This document shows, piece after piece, positions 17,208 to 26,119 of a stretch of 64,000 bases of DNA. Source of the DNA: Chlorogloeopsis sp. ULAP01 (GTDB lineage: Bacteria > Cyanobacteriota > Cyanobacteriia > Cyanobacteriales > Nostocaceae). Location of the stretch: assembly GCF_030381805.1 (NCBI RefSeq), contig NZ_JAUDRH010000001.1, forward strand, positions 558,001 through 622,000, written 5' to 3'. Below the pieces are notes generated by a model. That model made no database searches, was not told the DNA's origin, and worked only from the letters and a program-made list of their open reading frames with translations. Position numbers and translations under genes: made by a program. How positions within the stretch are numbered: the first letter of the stretch is position 1; each line of letters opens with the position of its first letter.

Positions 17208-19373
17208 ATGGTGGATTTAGATACGAGAGAATGGTTGCTTACAAATGGCTTGGGAAGTTTTGCCAGTGGTACAGTTTCTGATGTCCGCACTCGCACCTAT
17301 CATGGCTGGCTGTTTGCCGCGACTAACCCGCCTTCGGGGCGTACACTGCTGCTTTCGCATTTAGAAGCGAGCTTAGAACTACCAAAGCAACTTATAGCAT
17401 TAGGGACTAATTTTTGGGGCTTTGGTCAGATCGATCCGACAGGCTATGAACTGCTACGCTATTTTGATATCAATCCTGTTCCCAAATGGATTTGGGGGGA
17501 AGACAACTGGCAGTTAAGCAGGCAGATTATCATGCCTTATGGGTTAGAAGGGGCAGAGGCTAGTGATGTGGTGGATAAATTCTCGACGTCTTTGTACGCT
17601 CGCGCTTCCGTTTCCTCTTGTTTGAGTCATCGCCTTTTAATTCAATATCGTTATGAGGGTAATGATGCTGCAATTTTAAAGTTGCGACTGTTGATCAGCG
17701 ATCGCGACTTTCACAACCAGCAAAAATCAATTCCCGACTTACATTTTTCCCAATTACTTGGTCAGAAGCAAGTGTGCTTACAAGCGATTGATTCTGGACA
17801 TTTTGGCACACCTTGGCACCTGCGCTGGACTCATGGCAGATATCAACCAGATGCAGTTTGGTATTGGAATTATCATTTACCAGAGGAAACAAGACGCGGA
17901 TTGAGCGATCGCGAAGATCTCTACAGCCCTGGTTACCTAGCAGTTACTCTTCGCCCCGGAGATGTAGTCACACTGGAAGCAAAAGTGGGTTTTCCCGACA
18001 GATTTCAGAGCATCCTCACCGACGAAAGTTTTGCAGAAGCGATAGAAATAGAGCAAGAGCGGCTTTGCCAAATTTTTGGACAACAAGGGATGGGAGACAA
18101 ACAACAGGACAAGGGGAGAGGGAAGATGGGGGAGATGGAGAAGCAATTTCTTCCCAAACTCCCCACACTTCCCACACTCCCCAATCCCCAATACCCAATC
18201 CCCAATACCCAATCCCCGATTTTGCAGCAACTTTTACGAGCAGCCGATCAATTTATTGTTTACCGAACTTCAATTGGCAGCCCTACAGTTATTTCTGGCT
18301 ACCATTGGTTTAATGACATAGGGCGCGATACCTTGATTTCTCTGCCAGGGTTAGTCTTAGTTCCACAGCGCTTTAATTTAGCAAGAGATATTTTAAGATC
18401 TTTAGGGCTGCACTGTCGTCACGGCTTGATTCCTAATACACTGCCTGATGCAGATAGCGAACCTTTTTATAACAGTATTGATGCAGCACTGTGGTGGATT
18501 GAAACTTTAGGACTTTACTTGGAGGCTACGCAAGACTGGCAGTTTTTGACAGAGCTATACCCCGTGGTACAGCAAATCTACAAAGCTTTTATCGGTGGTA
18601 CACGCTACAACATCCAAGTTGATTCATTAGATGGGCTAGTTGGTTGGGATGCACGTGGTGTTGCCCTAACTTGGATGGATGCGATAGTTGACGGACAGCC
18701 TGTGACTCCTCGTCGTGGTAAACCTGTAGAAATTAATGCACTGTGGTATTCAGCTTTGTGTTGGGCTTCTCGATGGGCAGAAATATTGAGCGAGCAAGAA
18801 GCGATTCCTGAACCAAGCCGTCTGGCTAAACAAGCACGACGTTATAGCCAGCATGCCCAACAGGTGAAAGAGTCACTGCAAAAGTTCTGGAATTCCCAGC
18901 TTGGCTATTTGTACGACACCATTGAGCCAGACGATCGCCGTAATTCTCAAGTGCGCCCGAATGCGGTGATTGCACTTTCACTCGTTCATTGTGCGTTTTC
19001 TGAGCAGCAAGGGCGTCAGATACTAGATAAGGCAACAGATCGCTTACTTACGCCCTACGGTCTTCGTACTCTCGATCCAACTGATTCAGAGTACATTGGT
19101 AAATATGCAGGTAATTCAGAAAAACGCGATCGCTCCTACCATCAAGGTACTATTTGGGGCTGGTTAATTGGCCCTTATATCCGGGCTTGGCAGCGTTTTT
19201 ATCCAAGTGAACCATTGCCCTTTAGTTGGCAACCACTCTTAGAACACCTATGCGATGATGCTTGTCTTGGTTCTATTTCAGAAATTTTTGATGGCGATTA
19301 CCCACACATACCCAGAGGTGCGATCGCTCAAGCCAAGTCGGTTGCTGAGGTAATCCGACACTTTCAGGGTTGA
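17208..19373 (+). CDS. Glycogen debranching enzyme / amylo-alpha-1,6-glucosidase family
   Basis: 721 residues. N-terminal domain begins WLLTNGLGSFASGTVSDVRTRTYHGWL, characteristic of this GH133-like family. The C-terminal (alpha/alpha)6 catalytic domain includes VISGYHWFNDIGRDT, the acidic DARGVALTWMDA, and KRDRSYHQGTIWGWLIGPY. It should hydrolyse alpha-1,6 branches of glycogen, pairing metabolically with glgC. Residues ~294-339 (nt ~18087-18226) are a low-complexity insert with LPTLPTLPNPQYPIPNTQ, the translation of CCCAATCCCCAATA-type heptamers, between the two domains. The reading frame is kept. Whether the insert affects activity is unknown. Confidence 0.88.
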   Translation: MVDLDTREWLLTNGLGSFASGTVSDVRTRTYHGWLFAATNPPSGRTLLLSHLEASLELPKQLIALGTNFWGFGQIDPTGYELLRYFDINPVPKWIWGEDNWQLSRQIIMPYGLEGAEASDVVDKFSTSLYARASVSSCLSHRLLIQYRYEGNDAAILKLRLLISDRDFHNQQKSIPDLHFSQLLGQKQVCLQAIDSGHFGTPWHLRWTHGRYQPDAVWYWNYHLPEETRRGLSDREDLYSPGYLAVTLRPGDVVTLEAKVGFPDRFQSILTDESFAEAIEIEQERLCQIFGQQGMGDKQQDKGRGKMGEMEKQFLPKLPTLPTLPNPQYPIPNTQSPILQQLLRAADQFIVYRTSIGSPTVISGYHWFNDIGRDTLISLPGLVLVPQRFNLARDILRSLGLHCRHGLIPNTLPDADSEPFYNSIDAALWWIETLGLYLEATQDWQFLTELYPVVQQIYKAFIGGTRYNIQVDSLDGLVGWDARGVALTWMDAIVDGQPVTPRRGKPVEINALWYSALCWASRWAEILSEQEAIPEPSRLAKQARRYSQHAQQVKESLQKFWNSQLGYLYDTIEPDDRRNSQVRPNAVIALSLVHCAFSEQQGRQILDKATDRLLTPYGLRTLDPTDSEYIGKYAGNSEKRDRSYHQGTIWGWLIGPYIRAWQRFYPSEPLPFSWQPLLEHLCDDACLGSISEIFDGDYPHIPRGAIAQAKSVAEVIRHFQG
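18155..18220. repeat. In-frame heptamer-type tandem repeat inside the debranching-enzyme gene
   Basis: A run of CCCACACT and CCCCAATA/CCCAATC units, read as Pro/Asn/Thr-rich peptide in the linker between the two domains of the debranching enzyme. The same class of repeat is otherwise intergenic in this window (for example 19518-19566). Confidence 0.7.
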
Positions 19374-19517
19374 ATCAGTTCCTATCTACCGGAAATTAAT
19401 TCCAAGTTAAGTTTGATAGGAATTAAAATGGCAAGCAAAATCATACTTTAGAAATCGACCACAGATATACTGGCTACTGGTGATTGGGTACTGAGTATTC
19501 GGATCTCTTTATTTCTC

Positions 19518-19566
19518 GTCCCTAGTCCCTAGTCCCTAATCCCTAGTCCCTAATCCCTAGTCCCTA
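19518..19566. repeat. Heptamer tandem repeat (GTCCCTA)7
   Basis: Seven consecutive 7-base units, GTCCCTA or ATCCCTA, between the debranching enzyme and tgt genes. This is a short tandemly repeated repetitive sequence of the type long described in heterocystous cyanobacteria. The regular 7-base period without spacers rules out a CRISPR. Confidence 0.85.
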
Positions 19567-19656
19567 CTCTCGTGTGCATCTGTGTTGATCTAATGATAAG
19601 TTATGTTTAATTAAACTCAACTAAACTTAGCTTTAATCTTAACGGTTACTTCTGCT

Positions 19657-20766
19657 TTGAGTGCAAATTTTTCTTTTCAATGTCTTGCTTGCTGTAGCCA
19701 GACAAAAGCACGGGCTGGGGTTTTCTTTACTCCTCACGGCTTGGTTGAAACCCCTCGTTTTATGCCTGTGGGGACGCTGGCAAATGTCAAAACCCTGACT
19801 CCAGATCAATTGCGGAATACTGGAGCGCAAATGGTATTATCTAATACTTATCATCTTCACTTACAACCAGGAGAAGCAATTGTGGCTGGAGGTGGAGGAC
19901 TGCACAAATTTATGGGCTGGGATGGGCCGATGCTCACTGACTCAGGTGGCTTCCAAGTCTTCAGCCTTAGCGAAATGCGGAAAATTTCTGAAGAGGGTGT
20001 AACATTTCGCTCACCCCATGATGGACAAATTATTAAGTTGACACCAGAAAAGTCTATCGAGATTCAGAATACACTAGGGGCGGATGTAATTATGGCTTTT
20101 GATGAGTGTCCGCCTTACCCAGCAAGCCGTCAAGAGGTAGAAGCAGCAACGGAGCGAACTTATCGTTGGCTAGAACGTTGCATTGTGGCTCATCAACGCA
20201 GCGATCAGGCGTTGTTTGGGATTGTTCAAGGTGGTGTACATTTAGATTTACGTTCTCGTGCGGCTACAGCTTTGGCTGAGTTGGATCTACCCGGATATGC
20301 CATTGGTGGTGTAAGCGTGGGAGAACCACCAGAATTGATTCACCAGATTGTGCAGGTAACAGCGCCTTTACTACCACATCACAAGCCCCGTTATTTGATG
20401 GGCGTAGGAACTTATCGAGAAATGGTAATGGCGATCACCTCTGGTGTAGATTTATTTGATTGTGTAATTCCCACGCGGTGGGCAAGACATGGTACTGCAA
20501 TGGTACAAGGCGATCGCTGGAACTTAAAGAATGCTAAGTTTCGTGAAGATTTTACGCCTTTAGATGAAACTTGTCCCTGCTACACCTGTCAAAATTTCAC
20601 TCGCGCTTACATATCTCATTTAGTGCGATCGCAAGAAATTTTAGCCTACACTCTACTGAGTATTCACAACATCACCGAACTCATTCGCTTTACTCAAAAG
20701 ATCAGAGAGGCAATATTGCGCGACACCTTTGCCACCGAATTTGCACACTGGCTTACGCCACTGTAG
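19657..20766 (+). CDS. tgt: tRNA-guanine transglycosylase (queuine tRNA-ribosyltransferase)
   Basis: 369 residues if TTG at 19657 is the start; an in-frame stop at 19612 limits extension and no ATG lies between. It exchanges guanine-34 for a 7-deazaguanine (preQ1) in GUN-anticodon tRNAs. Catalytic Asp95 in TDSGGFQVFSL; nucleophile region GVDLFDCVIPTRWARHGTA; zinc ligands in the CPCYTC...H cluster near residues 309-332. Cytoplasmic. psbK follows on the same strand 140 bases later, a gene order also known from other cyanobacteria. Confidence 0.93.
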   Translation: MSANFSFQCLACCSQTKARAGVFFTPHGLVETPRFMPVGTLANVKTLTPDQLRNTGAQMVLSNTYHLHLQPGEAIVAGGGGLHKFMGWDGPMLTDSGGFQVFSLSEMRKISEEGVTFRSPHDGQIIKLTPEKSIEIQNTLGADVIMAFDECPPYPASRQEVEAATERTYRWLERCIVAHQRSDQALFGIVQGGVHLDLRSRAATALAELDLPGYAIGGVSVGEPPELIHQIVQVTAPLLPHHKPRYLMGVGTYREMVMAITSGVDLFDCVIPTRWARHGTAMVQGDRWNLKNAKFREDFTPLDETCPCYTCQNFTRAYISHLVRSQEILAYTLLSIHNITELIRFTQKIREAILRDTFATEFAHWLTPL

Positions 20767-20906
20767 AGGATAAGGGGACACGGGGACGTGGGAACAAGGA
20801 GAATAACTACTACCCAATGACCAATGACTAATATATTGATGTCCAAGCCGTGTTAAGATATTTCTCAATTCTGAAAGCTGTGTTGGAAAGGTGGATTTAA
20901 ATAAAA

Positions 20907-21044
20907 ATGGAAGCAGCACTTTTTTTAGCAAAATTACCTGAAGCATTTCAAATTTTTGACCCTTTGGTAGATGTTTTGCCTCTCATACCTGTTTTCTTCT
21001 TGTTGCTAGCTTTTGTTTGGCAAGCAGCCGTAGGTTTCAGGTAG
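20907..21044 (+). CDS. psbK: Photosystem II protein PsbK
   Basis: 45 residues, beginning MEAALFLAKLPEAF and ending FVWQAAVGFR. PsbK is a single-helix thylakoid membrane subunit at the edge of photosystem II near CP43, made as a precursor whose first ~8 residues are removed before the mature KLPEA start. The single transmembrane helix runs about 24-42 (LPLIPVFFLLLAFVW). It lies behind tgt. No strong ribosome site is visible; AGGTGG is about 13 bases upstream. Confidence 0.97.
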   Translation: MEAALFLAKLPEAFQIFDPLVDVLPLIPVFFLLLAFVWQAAVGFR

Positions 21045-21405
21045 AAATAGACACGAAAAATTTCGTCTCTATCTAAGTGGTTTGACTACAACCCATTGAA
21101 ATTTAATATTACAGTCGGGTGCGTCTCTCATTAGAAAGCACCTAGAGACAAAAAAATACTGTTGGTAGTACGAAGCTCAAATCCCTAAATTCATCTCCTA
21201 GAATTTTCTCAGGAAAATAAGAGAAGTTAAAGGGTTTAAGTCACTTTAAATATACCAACAGTATTATTATTCGTTAACTAGATATCCATGCTAAAAAGTC
21301 ATAAAGGAAGGTATGTAATATTTCTTACCTATCCTTTTATTATCAATATCTAGTCCCTATTTTAAAAATAGAAATTGCAACAGTTTTTAACTCTAGCTTG
21401 TGGCT
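21045..21405. other. Intergenic region with a long nested inverted repeat
   Basis: Follows psbK. A small hairpin ACGAAA/TTTCGT sits just after the psbK stop (~21053-21066) and may end its transcript. A larger element is at 21155-21265 (own entry). No ORF. Confidence 0.5.
21155..21265. repeat. Long inverted-repeat element, possible structured RNA
   Basis: AATACTGTTGGTA (21155-21167) is perfectly complementary to TACCAACAGTATT (21253-21265). Inside, AAATCCCT (21179-21186) can pair with AGGGTTT (21231-21237), and ATTTTC (21203-21208) with GAAAAT (21213-21218). The whole ~111 bases could fold into one extended hairpin, consistent with a MITE-like repeat or a small structured RNA. Confidence 0.5.
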
Positions 21406-22089
21406 CTAAATTAAAACAGTTCTCAATTCTTTAAGAACTTTACCAATTTCAACGAACTCTAAATTTTTAGAGAGTTTTTTCAAAGTTGCTAAATCACTTT
21501 TGAGAACAATGTCATTGTAAGCCTTGATAGCAGCGATTAGCTGAGTGACATCCACATTCATTTGAGCATCATTGTCAGTAGCATGACAAGAATTAATTTC
21601 TTGACTCGGTTGTGATTCAGCACCAAATAGATTAGGCTTTTGTTTTGATGAAGGTGCAGAGTATTTAAATAATCCCGTTAAAGCTTTTACAAGAGTTTGA
21701 GTGGGAGTTTGAGAAGCTCCTGAATTAGATAGGGAAACTTGTAGTTGATTAATGGCGTCATTGGCATCAGATGAACACGCCAGAATCAATCCAATCACAC
21801 CTTTTTGAGAACCGTTGGAATCGCCTATATTTGCGTTTTTTATAATCGCGCCCGCCTGTTGATTAATAAGCTGTTGAATGATGGCTGGAACAAGAATTTG
21901 ATTATTTACCTCGACTAATACATTAGTGCCAGGAAATTGGAAGTTACTACCAAAGAAAGTGGAAGAATCTTCACTCGTTCCTCGAATTACAGCTTTACCA
22001 GCATTAGCTTTCATCGGCGCGACGCCATCAATACAGCCCAAAACCAATAATATTAGGCCAATAGTCAAAGGCAATTTTTGCTTACTCAT
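21406..22089 (-). CDS. Exported protein of unknown function, possible lipoprotein
   Basis: 227 residues. N-terminus KQKLPLTIGLILLVLGC gives a signal sequence with a lipobox-like LVLGC at Cys18; an alternative signal-peptidase-I site lies after KANA (27-30). The rest is mostly helical and polar, with a Ser/Gln-rich middle (~120-165) and a Lys/Leu-rich end. Two further Cys (~105 and ~168) might form a disulfide. Not a recognised family. It sits 43 bases after the next minus-strand gene, so the pair is probably an operon of cell-envelope proteins. Confidence 0.65.
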   Translation of the reverse strand: MSKQKLPLTIGLILLVLGCIDGVAPMKANAGKAVIRGTSEDSSTFFGSNFQFPGTNVLVEVNNQILVPAIIQQLINQQAGAIIKNANIGDSNGSQKGVIGLILACSSDANDAINQLQVSLSNSGASQTPTQTLVKALTGLFKYSAPSSKQKPNLFGAESQPSQEINSCHATDNDAQMNVDVTQLIAAIKAYNDIVLKSDLATLKKLSKNLEFVEIGKVLKELRTVLI

Positions 22090-22132
22090 TGCTTTTGCAT
22101 TTTACTTTATTAATTAATACAGAAGTTAGACT

Positions 22133-23152
22133 TTAAAACTGGAAAACATAGCCTCCACTTACAGATAAACCTGTGCCGTTATCAAAATTGTCGGTCAGAT
22201 CTGTCAAGATCGTGTTAATTACTATGGGTGTTTTCTTGAAAGGAGCAAAGGAAGCACCTATATTAAGACTATTTCCAGTCCAACTTGTAACAAGAGAAAC
22301 TTCTGGCACTACTCGTAAACCCACACTACCGAAAAAATTTGGGGTATTTTCATTGGCTGCGATCGCTCCTATAGAACGATAAATGCCACTGCCAATACCA
22401 ACTGAAAGAGTTATGGGCAGTTTGTTTTTAGGATTATTTGGCTCTAAATCAAACGTTTTAGTAATTACTCCATAAATAGTATCTTTTGTGCCATTGTTAT
22501 CTCCCCATTTGATCGGATTTGACCAACCAACAGCTACTGCTGTACGATCAGAAAAATATTTGTGTAATTTAAAACCAAGACCTCCACTGTCGCCAAAATC
22601 GAAATTATCGCCGCCTCCCACACTGGTAATATTCGCATTTATTTCAACACCCACAGATTTAACTGCATCTCCTAAACCCAATCCAATAGCTGCCGAACCA
22701 TCAATGCGATCGTTGTCAAAAGGAAAGTACAAACCACCTCCTATGTATGCTTGTCCCCAACTTGCACCATAAGCTGAAGGAGTGCCAGCAGTAGAGCCAG
22801 GAGCTATGACACGTCTGCTTTCTACCACAACAGGATCAATTAAAAGCTCTTGACGTAACTGATTTAGCTCTCTCAAGCTATCGCCAACTCCAGGGGAATT
22901 TATCTGAGCAATTAGTTTAATATCTTTTTTGATGCGAGTATTTTGACGTTGCTTCGCTTTTGCTATCCACTTTTTTAATGCAGAGCTTTCTTTTGTAACA
23001 TTGGCAGCAGAAGCACGATTTATTGAGATAGTTGTGGTTAAGAAAAAGGTTGCTGCCAGGGTGGTTAATAAACCCAAGCATAGACTGCGCCCATAATTTA
23101 CTCTAGAATTACGGGAACTAGCAATAACATTAAGTTTTTTTTCTTTGTTCAT
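22133..23152 (-). CDS. Exported, outer-membrane-barrel-like protein
   Basis: 339 residues from the ATG at 23152; an upstream GTG at 23185 would add 11 hydrophobic residues and gives a poorer signal sequence. Signal peptide about 20-50 with LCLGLLTTLAATFFLTTTISI and a likely cut after ASA. Residues ~140-339 alternate Gly/aromatic beta strands (GQAYIGGGLYF, GLGFKLHKYFSD, GLRVVPEVSLVTSW) and end in GGYVFQF, with a terminal Phe as in outer-membrane barrels. The repeated strands suggest a small barrel. Function unknown; probably co-transcribed with the 21406 gene downstream. Confidence 0.7.
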   Translation of the reverse strand: MNKEKKLNVIASSRNSRVNYGRSLCLGLLTTLAATFFLTTTISINRASAANVTKESSALKKWIAKAKQRQNTRIKKDIKLIAQINSPGVGDSLRELNQLRQELLIDPVVVESRRVIAPGSTAGTPSAYGASWGQAYIGGGLYFPFDNDRIDGSAAIGLGLGDAVKSVGVEINANITSVGGGDNFDFGDSGGLGFKLHKYFSDRTAVAVGWSNPIKWGDNNGTKDTIYGVITKTFDLEPNNPKNKLPITLSVGIGSGIYRSIGAIAANENTPNFFGSVGLRVVPEVSLVTSWTGNSLNIGASFAPFKKTPIVINTILTDLTDNFDNGTGLSVSGGYVFQF

Positions 23153-24018
23153 TAGAAATATAAAAAGTATCAAAACGTTCAACACTGACCAATTAAATTA
23201 CAAACTCGTTCATAGATGTATATTTAACGGCGTGTGCAAAATCTTACTCTCACCGTACATATAGCCCATCTGTATCTCTAATTACTTAAAAGCTGAAATA
23301 TTTCCTCATCCTAAGACTAATGACTCAAAAGCTTTTAGAGTAAGAATCTTGCTGTTACAATATCAGCAAGCAAGATAAAGATAATTAACGAGTTCTACTG
23401 AAAATAAGCTATATACAAGCCAAATTTGCCACAATTCCTGCTTTGTGGATAGAAAGTAGGTAATAAACTTTTAAAACTATTTTTATTGCTTGTCTTCCGT
23501 ACAAATACGTAAGAATTAGAAAAAGTAAATTTCGTGTCGGATGGATTCTAAGTAATTTGTATAATAAAGTACTAAAAAATTAGTTTGCCACAGTTTACCA
23601 ATTCATTAGTTTCCTGACATTGTACGATCGCACTTTACGGATAACTGTGGTTACTGTACTCACAGACTATGTAGCATAGGCGATCGCCTACTGACTTAAT
23701 TTGTATTGATAAGTGGTAAAACAACGGTTCTTATACTTAATGGCAATTTCACTCACGACTTGCCACTCACAATGAATAGAAAAAAGAATTCAAATTCTTT
23801 CCTGCTACCTACTGCCTTGTGCTTTCAGATCTACTGAAGAATGCGATTTCTCTACTGCATTTAATGACTTTAATGTTGAAATATTGAAAAAGAATCTTTA
23901 AAAAAGTTGATAATTCTTAAAAAAATGTAATAATTTCCTATATATAATGGATAACAAATTCCATAAAACCAGGTCAAATTTCAGTCACAGTCAAGCTAAT
24001 AGTAAACGAGATATAACT
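23153..24018. other. Intergenic region
   Basis: Between divergent genes. A short in-frame stretch upstream of the ferredoxin ATG (from 23947) is open but polar and is probably not translated. One HIP1 octamer lies near 23681. No RNA gene or strong hairpin seen. Confidence 0.4.
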
Positions 24019-24315
24019 ATGGGTAACATTAAATTCGTTAAAGAGAATAAGGAAGTCGTAGCTGCTGATGGTGCTAATCTAAGACTCAAAGCTTTAGAAA
24101 ATGGGATTGATATTTATAAGATCTGGGGAAAGATGATGAACTGTGGTGGCTATGGTCAATGTGGTACCTGCATTGTCGAAATAATTGAAGGTAGGGAAAA
24201 TCTTTCGCCCCCCACAGAGGTAGAGAACCGTTTATTGAAAAAAAAGCCCGCTAATTATCGCCTTGCTTGCCAAACCTTGGTCAATGGCCCTATAAGCGTA
24301 GTTACAAAGCCTTAA
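24019..24315 (+). CDS. 2Fe-2S plant-type ferredoxin-like protein
   Basis: 98 residues from the ATG at 24019; an upstream ATG at 23947 would add a 24-residue polar extension unlike the family. Cluster ligands Cys42, Cys48 and Cys51 (CGGYGQCGTC) and Cys84 (RLACQTL). The spacing differs from the classic photosynthetic ferredoxin (CxxxxCxxC) by an extra residue, CxxxxxCxxC, and the sequence is basic with NYRLACQTLVNGPISV, as in an alternative cyanobacterial ferredoxin group. It carries one electron in the cytoplasm; the partner is unknown. psbM follows on the same strand. Confidence 0.85.
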   Translation: MGNIKFVKENKEVVAADGANLRLKALENGIDIYKIWGKMMNCGGYGQCGTCIVEIIEGRENLSPPTEVENRLLKKKPANYRLACQTLVNGPISVVTKP

Positions 24316-24448
24316 AGTCGATGGGTTTAATATTTTCAATTCATCTACCTACAACTTTCAACTTTATACTCATTACTGATGATTCAGTCAGAGCGCAATG
24401 ATGCTATCCTAAGATTGTTGACAGGTATTTAAGAGAGGCTTTTCTGCT

Positions 24449-24565
24449 ATGCAGGTTAATGACCTGGGGTTTGTAGCCAGCATCTTATTCGTGCTGGTTC
24501 CCGCTGTTTTTTTAATCATCCTTTACATCCAGACAGCTAGCCGCGAAGGTAAAAAAGATACTTAG
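24449..24565 (+). CDS. psbM: Photosystem II protein PsbM
   Basis: 38 residues: MQVNDLGFVASILFVLVPAV, one transmembrane helix, then a polar end SREGKKDT. PsbM is a single-helix subunit at the photosystem II dimer interface in the thylakoid membrane. AGAGAGG lies about 11 bases upstream of the ATG. A clear terminator follows 16 bases after the stop. Confidence 0.96.
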   Translation: MQVNDLGFVASILFVLVPAVFLIILYIQTASREGKKDT

Positions 24566-24885
24566 GTTTTTTATAAAATAAAACCCTTACTACTGAGCGT
24601 AAGGGTTTTTGTTTTTTCAAACTACTTTTGTTTTGCTCTGAAGAATTATTGTTTAAGCAAGATAATCTGGCAGTCAGACTTAAAAGCTTTTAATCGATGT
24701 AGTGTCAAATCGTTGAAAATTGGTGAAAGTAACAACAATATTTACATCACTTCAAAAATTATCCAAAAACCAAGTGTGGGAACTAAACTCTTTCCAAAAT
24801 AGGGTGTAGGCACTGCGCGATCGCATAAGAATTTTGTGAAATGTTGTGCCTTAATGAATTTCTATAATGATGACCATGCTCTTCA
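24566..24885. other. Intergenic region between convergent psbM and wecG-like gene
   Basis: Apart from the psbM terminator at its left end, the region holds no gene or strong hairpin that I can see. One HIP1 octamer lies near 24819. Confidence 0.45.
24581..24618 (+). terminator. Rho-independent terminator of psbM
   Basis: AAACCCTTAC (24581-24590) and GTAAGGGTTT (24599-24608) form a 10-bp stem with an 8-base loop and are followed by a T-rich tail. Confidence 0.9.
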
Positions 24886-25758
24886 CTAATCGCCATTATT
24901 ATAGAAATTCAGTTTTTGTTGTAATATGAGCCAGAAAAAAGGCAGGTCTTCTATCAAGTATCTCTTCCATAATCTCTTTGGTTCAGATACCATTCTGTAC
25001 AACCATTCTAAACCCAAATTGCTAATAAACTTGGGAGACCTCTTAATGTTACCCGCTTCAAAATCAATAGTAGCACCTATCGCTAGAAAGATTTTAATAT
25101 TAGGCAGTAAATCTTTGTACTTATAGATCCATTTTTCTTGCTTGGGTGCGCCTAAGCCAACTGCCAGTACTGTCGCTCCCGATTTCCTAATGATATCAAT
25201 GATTTCCTGACACTCTTTTTCGCTTTTCTCAAAACCAAATGAAGGTGAGTGCGAGCCTACAACGATATTTCTGCCAACTTTAGCATTTATTCTCTGTTGA
25301 GCTTTTTGGGCAACGCCTTTACCTGCCCCTAGTAAGAAAATTTTGATTTGTTCATTCTTTTTATGGAAGTTATAAAAAGCTGGGAAAAAATCTGAACCGG
25401 AAATTTTCTCTTTGATGGGCTTACCTAAGAATCGAGATGCATAAAGCAGAATTTGACTATCACACAGTTTGTATTCAGCACGATTGTAAACGTGGAGAAA
25501 ATCTACATCGTTCTGCAATTTCATCACATGATCGACATTAGGCGTGAATACAACGCCGCTTTTAAGGTTCTCTAAAACTTCCGCCTTAGATAAGTTGTCT
25601 ATCTCTATATTTAAGAGCTTCACTTTTTCTTTGTCATTTAAATCCTGATAGACGGAACCAGTCTGGCGATTAAGTAACTGTGTTCGTAATGTTTTGCTTA
25701 CCTCGTCCGAGGACGCACGATCAAAAAGGGTGTTGAGAAACCTAACTCGGTCTGCCAT
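24886..25758 (-). CDS. WecG/TagA/CpsF-family glycosyltransferase
   Basis: 290 residues. Members transfer N-acetylmannosamine-type sugars onto undecaprenyl-diphosphate-GlcNAc at the inner face of the membrane. Motif TPNVDHVM with the likely catalytic Asp76; other family blocks are CDSQILLYASRFLGKPIKEKISGSD, LLGAGKGVAQ, and VGLGAPKQEKWI. The family usually starts near residue 46 (KVKLLNIEIDNLS), so there is an extra ~45-residue N-terminal extension; a GTG at residue 47 is an alternative start, but GAGG is near the ATG. It heads the EPS region and has a very long leader with a strong hairpin. Confidence 0.88.
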   Translation of the reverse strand: MADRVRFLNTLFDRASSDEVSKTLRTQLLNRQTGSVYQDLNDKEKVKLLNIEIDNLSKAEVLENLKSGVVFTPNVDHVMKLQNDVDFLHVYNRAEYKLCDSQILLYASRFLGKPIKEKISGSDFFPAFYNFHKKNEQIKIFLLGAGKGVAQKAQQRINAKVGRNIVVGSHSPSFGFEKSEKECQEIIDIIRKSGATVLAVGLGAPKQEKWIYKYKDLLPNIKIFLAIGATIDFEAGNIKRSPKFISNLGLEWLYRMVSEPKRLWKRYLIEDLPFFWLILQQKLNFYNNGD

Positions 25759-25781
25759 ATAATTTGAACCTCATCATCCAA

Positions 25782-25835
25782 AATTCGGCGGTAGCAGAAT
25801 TCAGAACACAGGTAGAGCCGTGCTACCGCCGAATT
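25782..25835 (-). promoter_or_regulatory. Leader hairpin with ops-like GGCGGTAGC ahead of wecG-like gene
   Basis: Arms AATTCGGCGGTAGCA (25782-25796) and TGCTACCGCCGAATT (25821-25835) are perfectly complementary over 15 bp with a 24-base loop, GC-rich within AT-rich DNA, and the inner edge lies 24 bases before the wecG-like ATG. On the sense (minus) strand the ascending arm contains GGCGGTAGC, the core of the enterobacterial ops/JUMPstart element found ahead of polysaccharide operons. It could be an attenuator or pause site; TTTT follows the descending arm. Confidence 0.55.
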
Positions 25836-26039
25836 ATACATACAGTCTTGCGCTTGACTAGAGATATCAAGTCAGCTCAATTGCTTGTACAACAATCATT
25901 AGTCTGCAACCGGAATGAAATTCTTATATATGGGGACTTTTGACATACTCGCATTACATCCTCACATCTAACCACCTATAGAAAACTTGGACTTTGATTT
26001 ACAAAATCCTCTTACAGTCTCTACCTCAAGGGGTCATGA

Positions 26040-26119
26040 AAAATACTATCTGATGGTTACTTAGAGCCTGAAGTGTACAGCATCCTCATGGAGAGACAAA
26101 ATTATCCATCTAACTATCC
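26040..26119 (-). promoter_or_regulatory. EPS promoter module A (TAGTAT box plus three GGAT boxes)
   Basis: Read on the minus strand: GGATAG (26114-26119), 12 bases on GGATA (26103-26107), then GGATG (26081-26085), then CATCAGATAGTATTTT with TAGTAT at 26043-26048. The same order and near-identical spacing occurs at 31167-31242 and 38756-38834; 21 bases around TAGTAT are identical with the third copy. It would start a leader of about 275 bases for the wecG-like gene. Confidence 0.65.

Noticed and set aside
19518..19566. Possible CRISPR-like repeat
   Set aside because: 7-base units without spacers; it is a heptamer tandem repeat.
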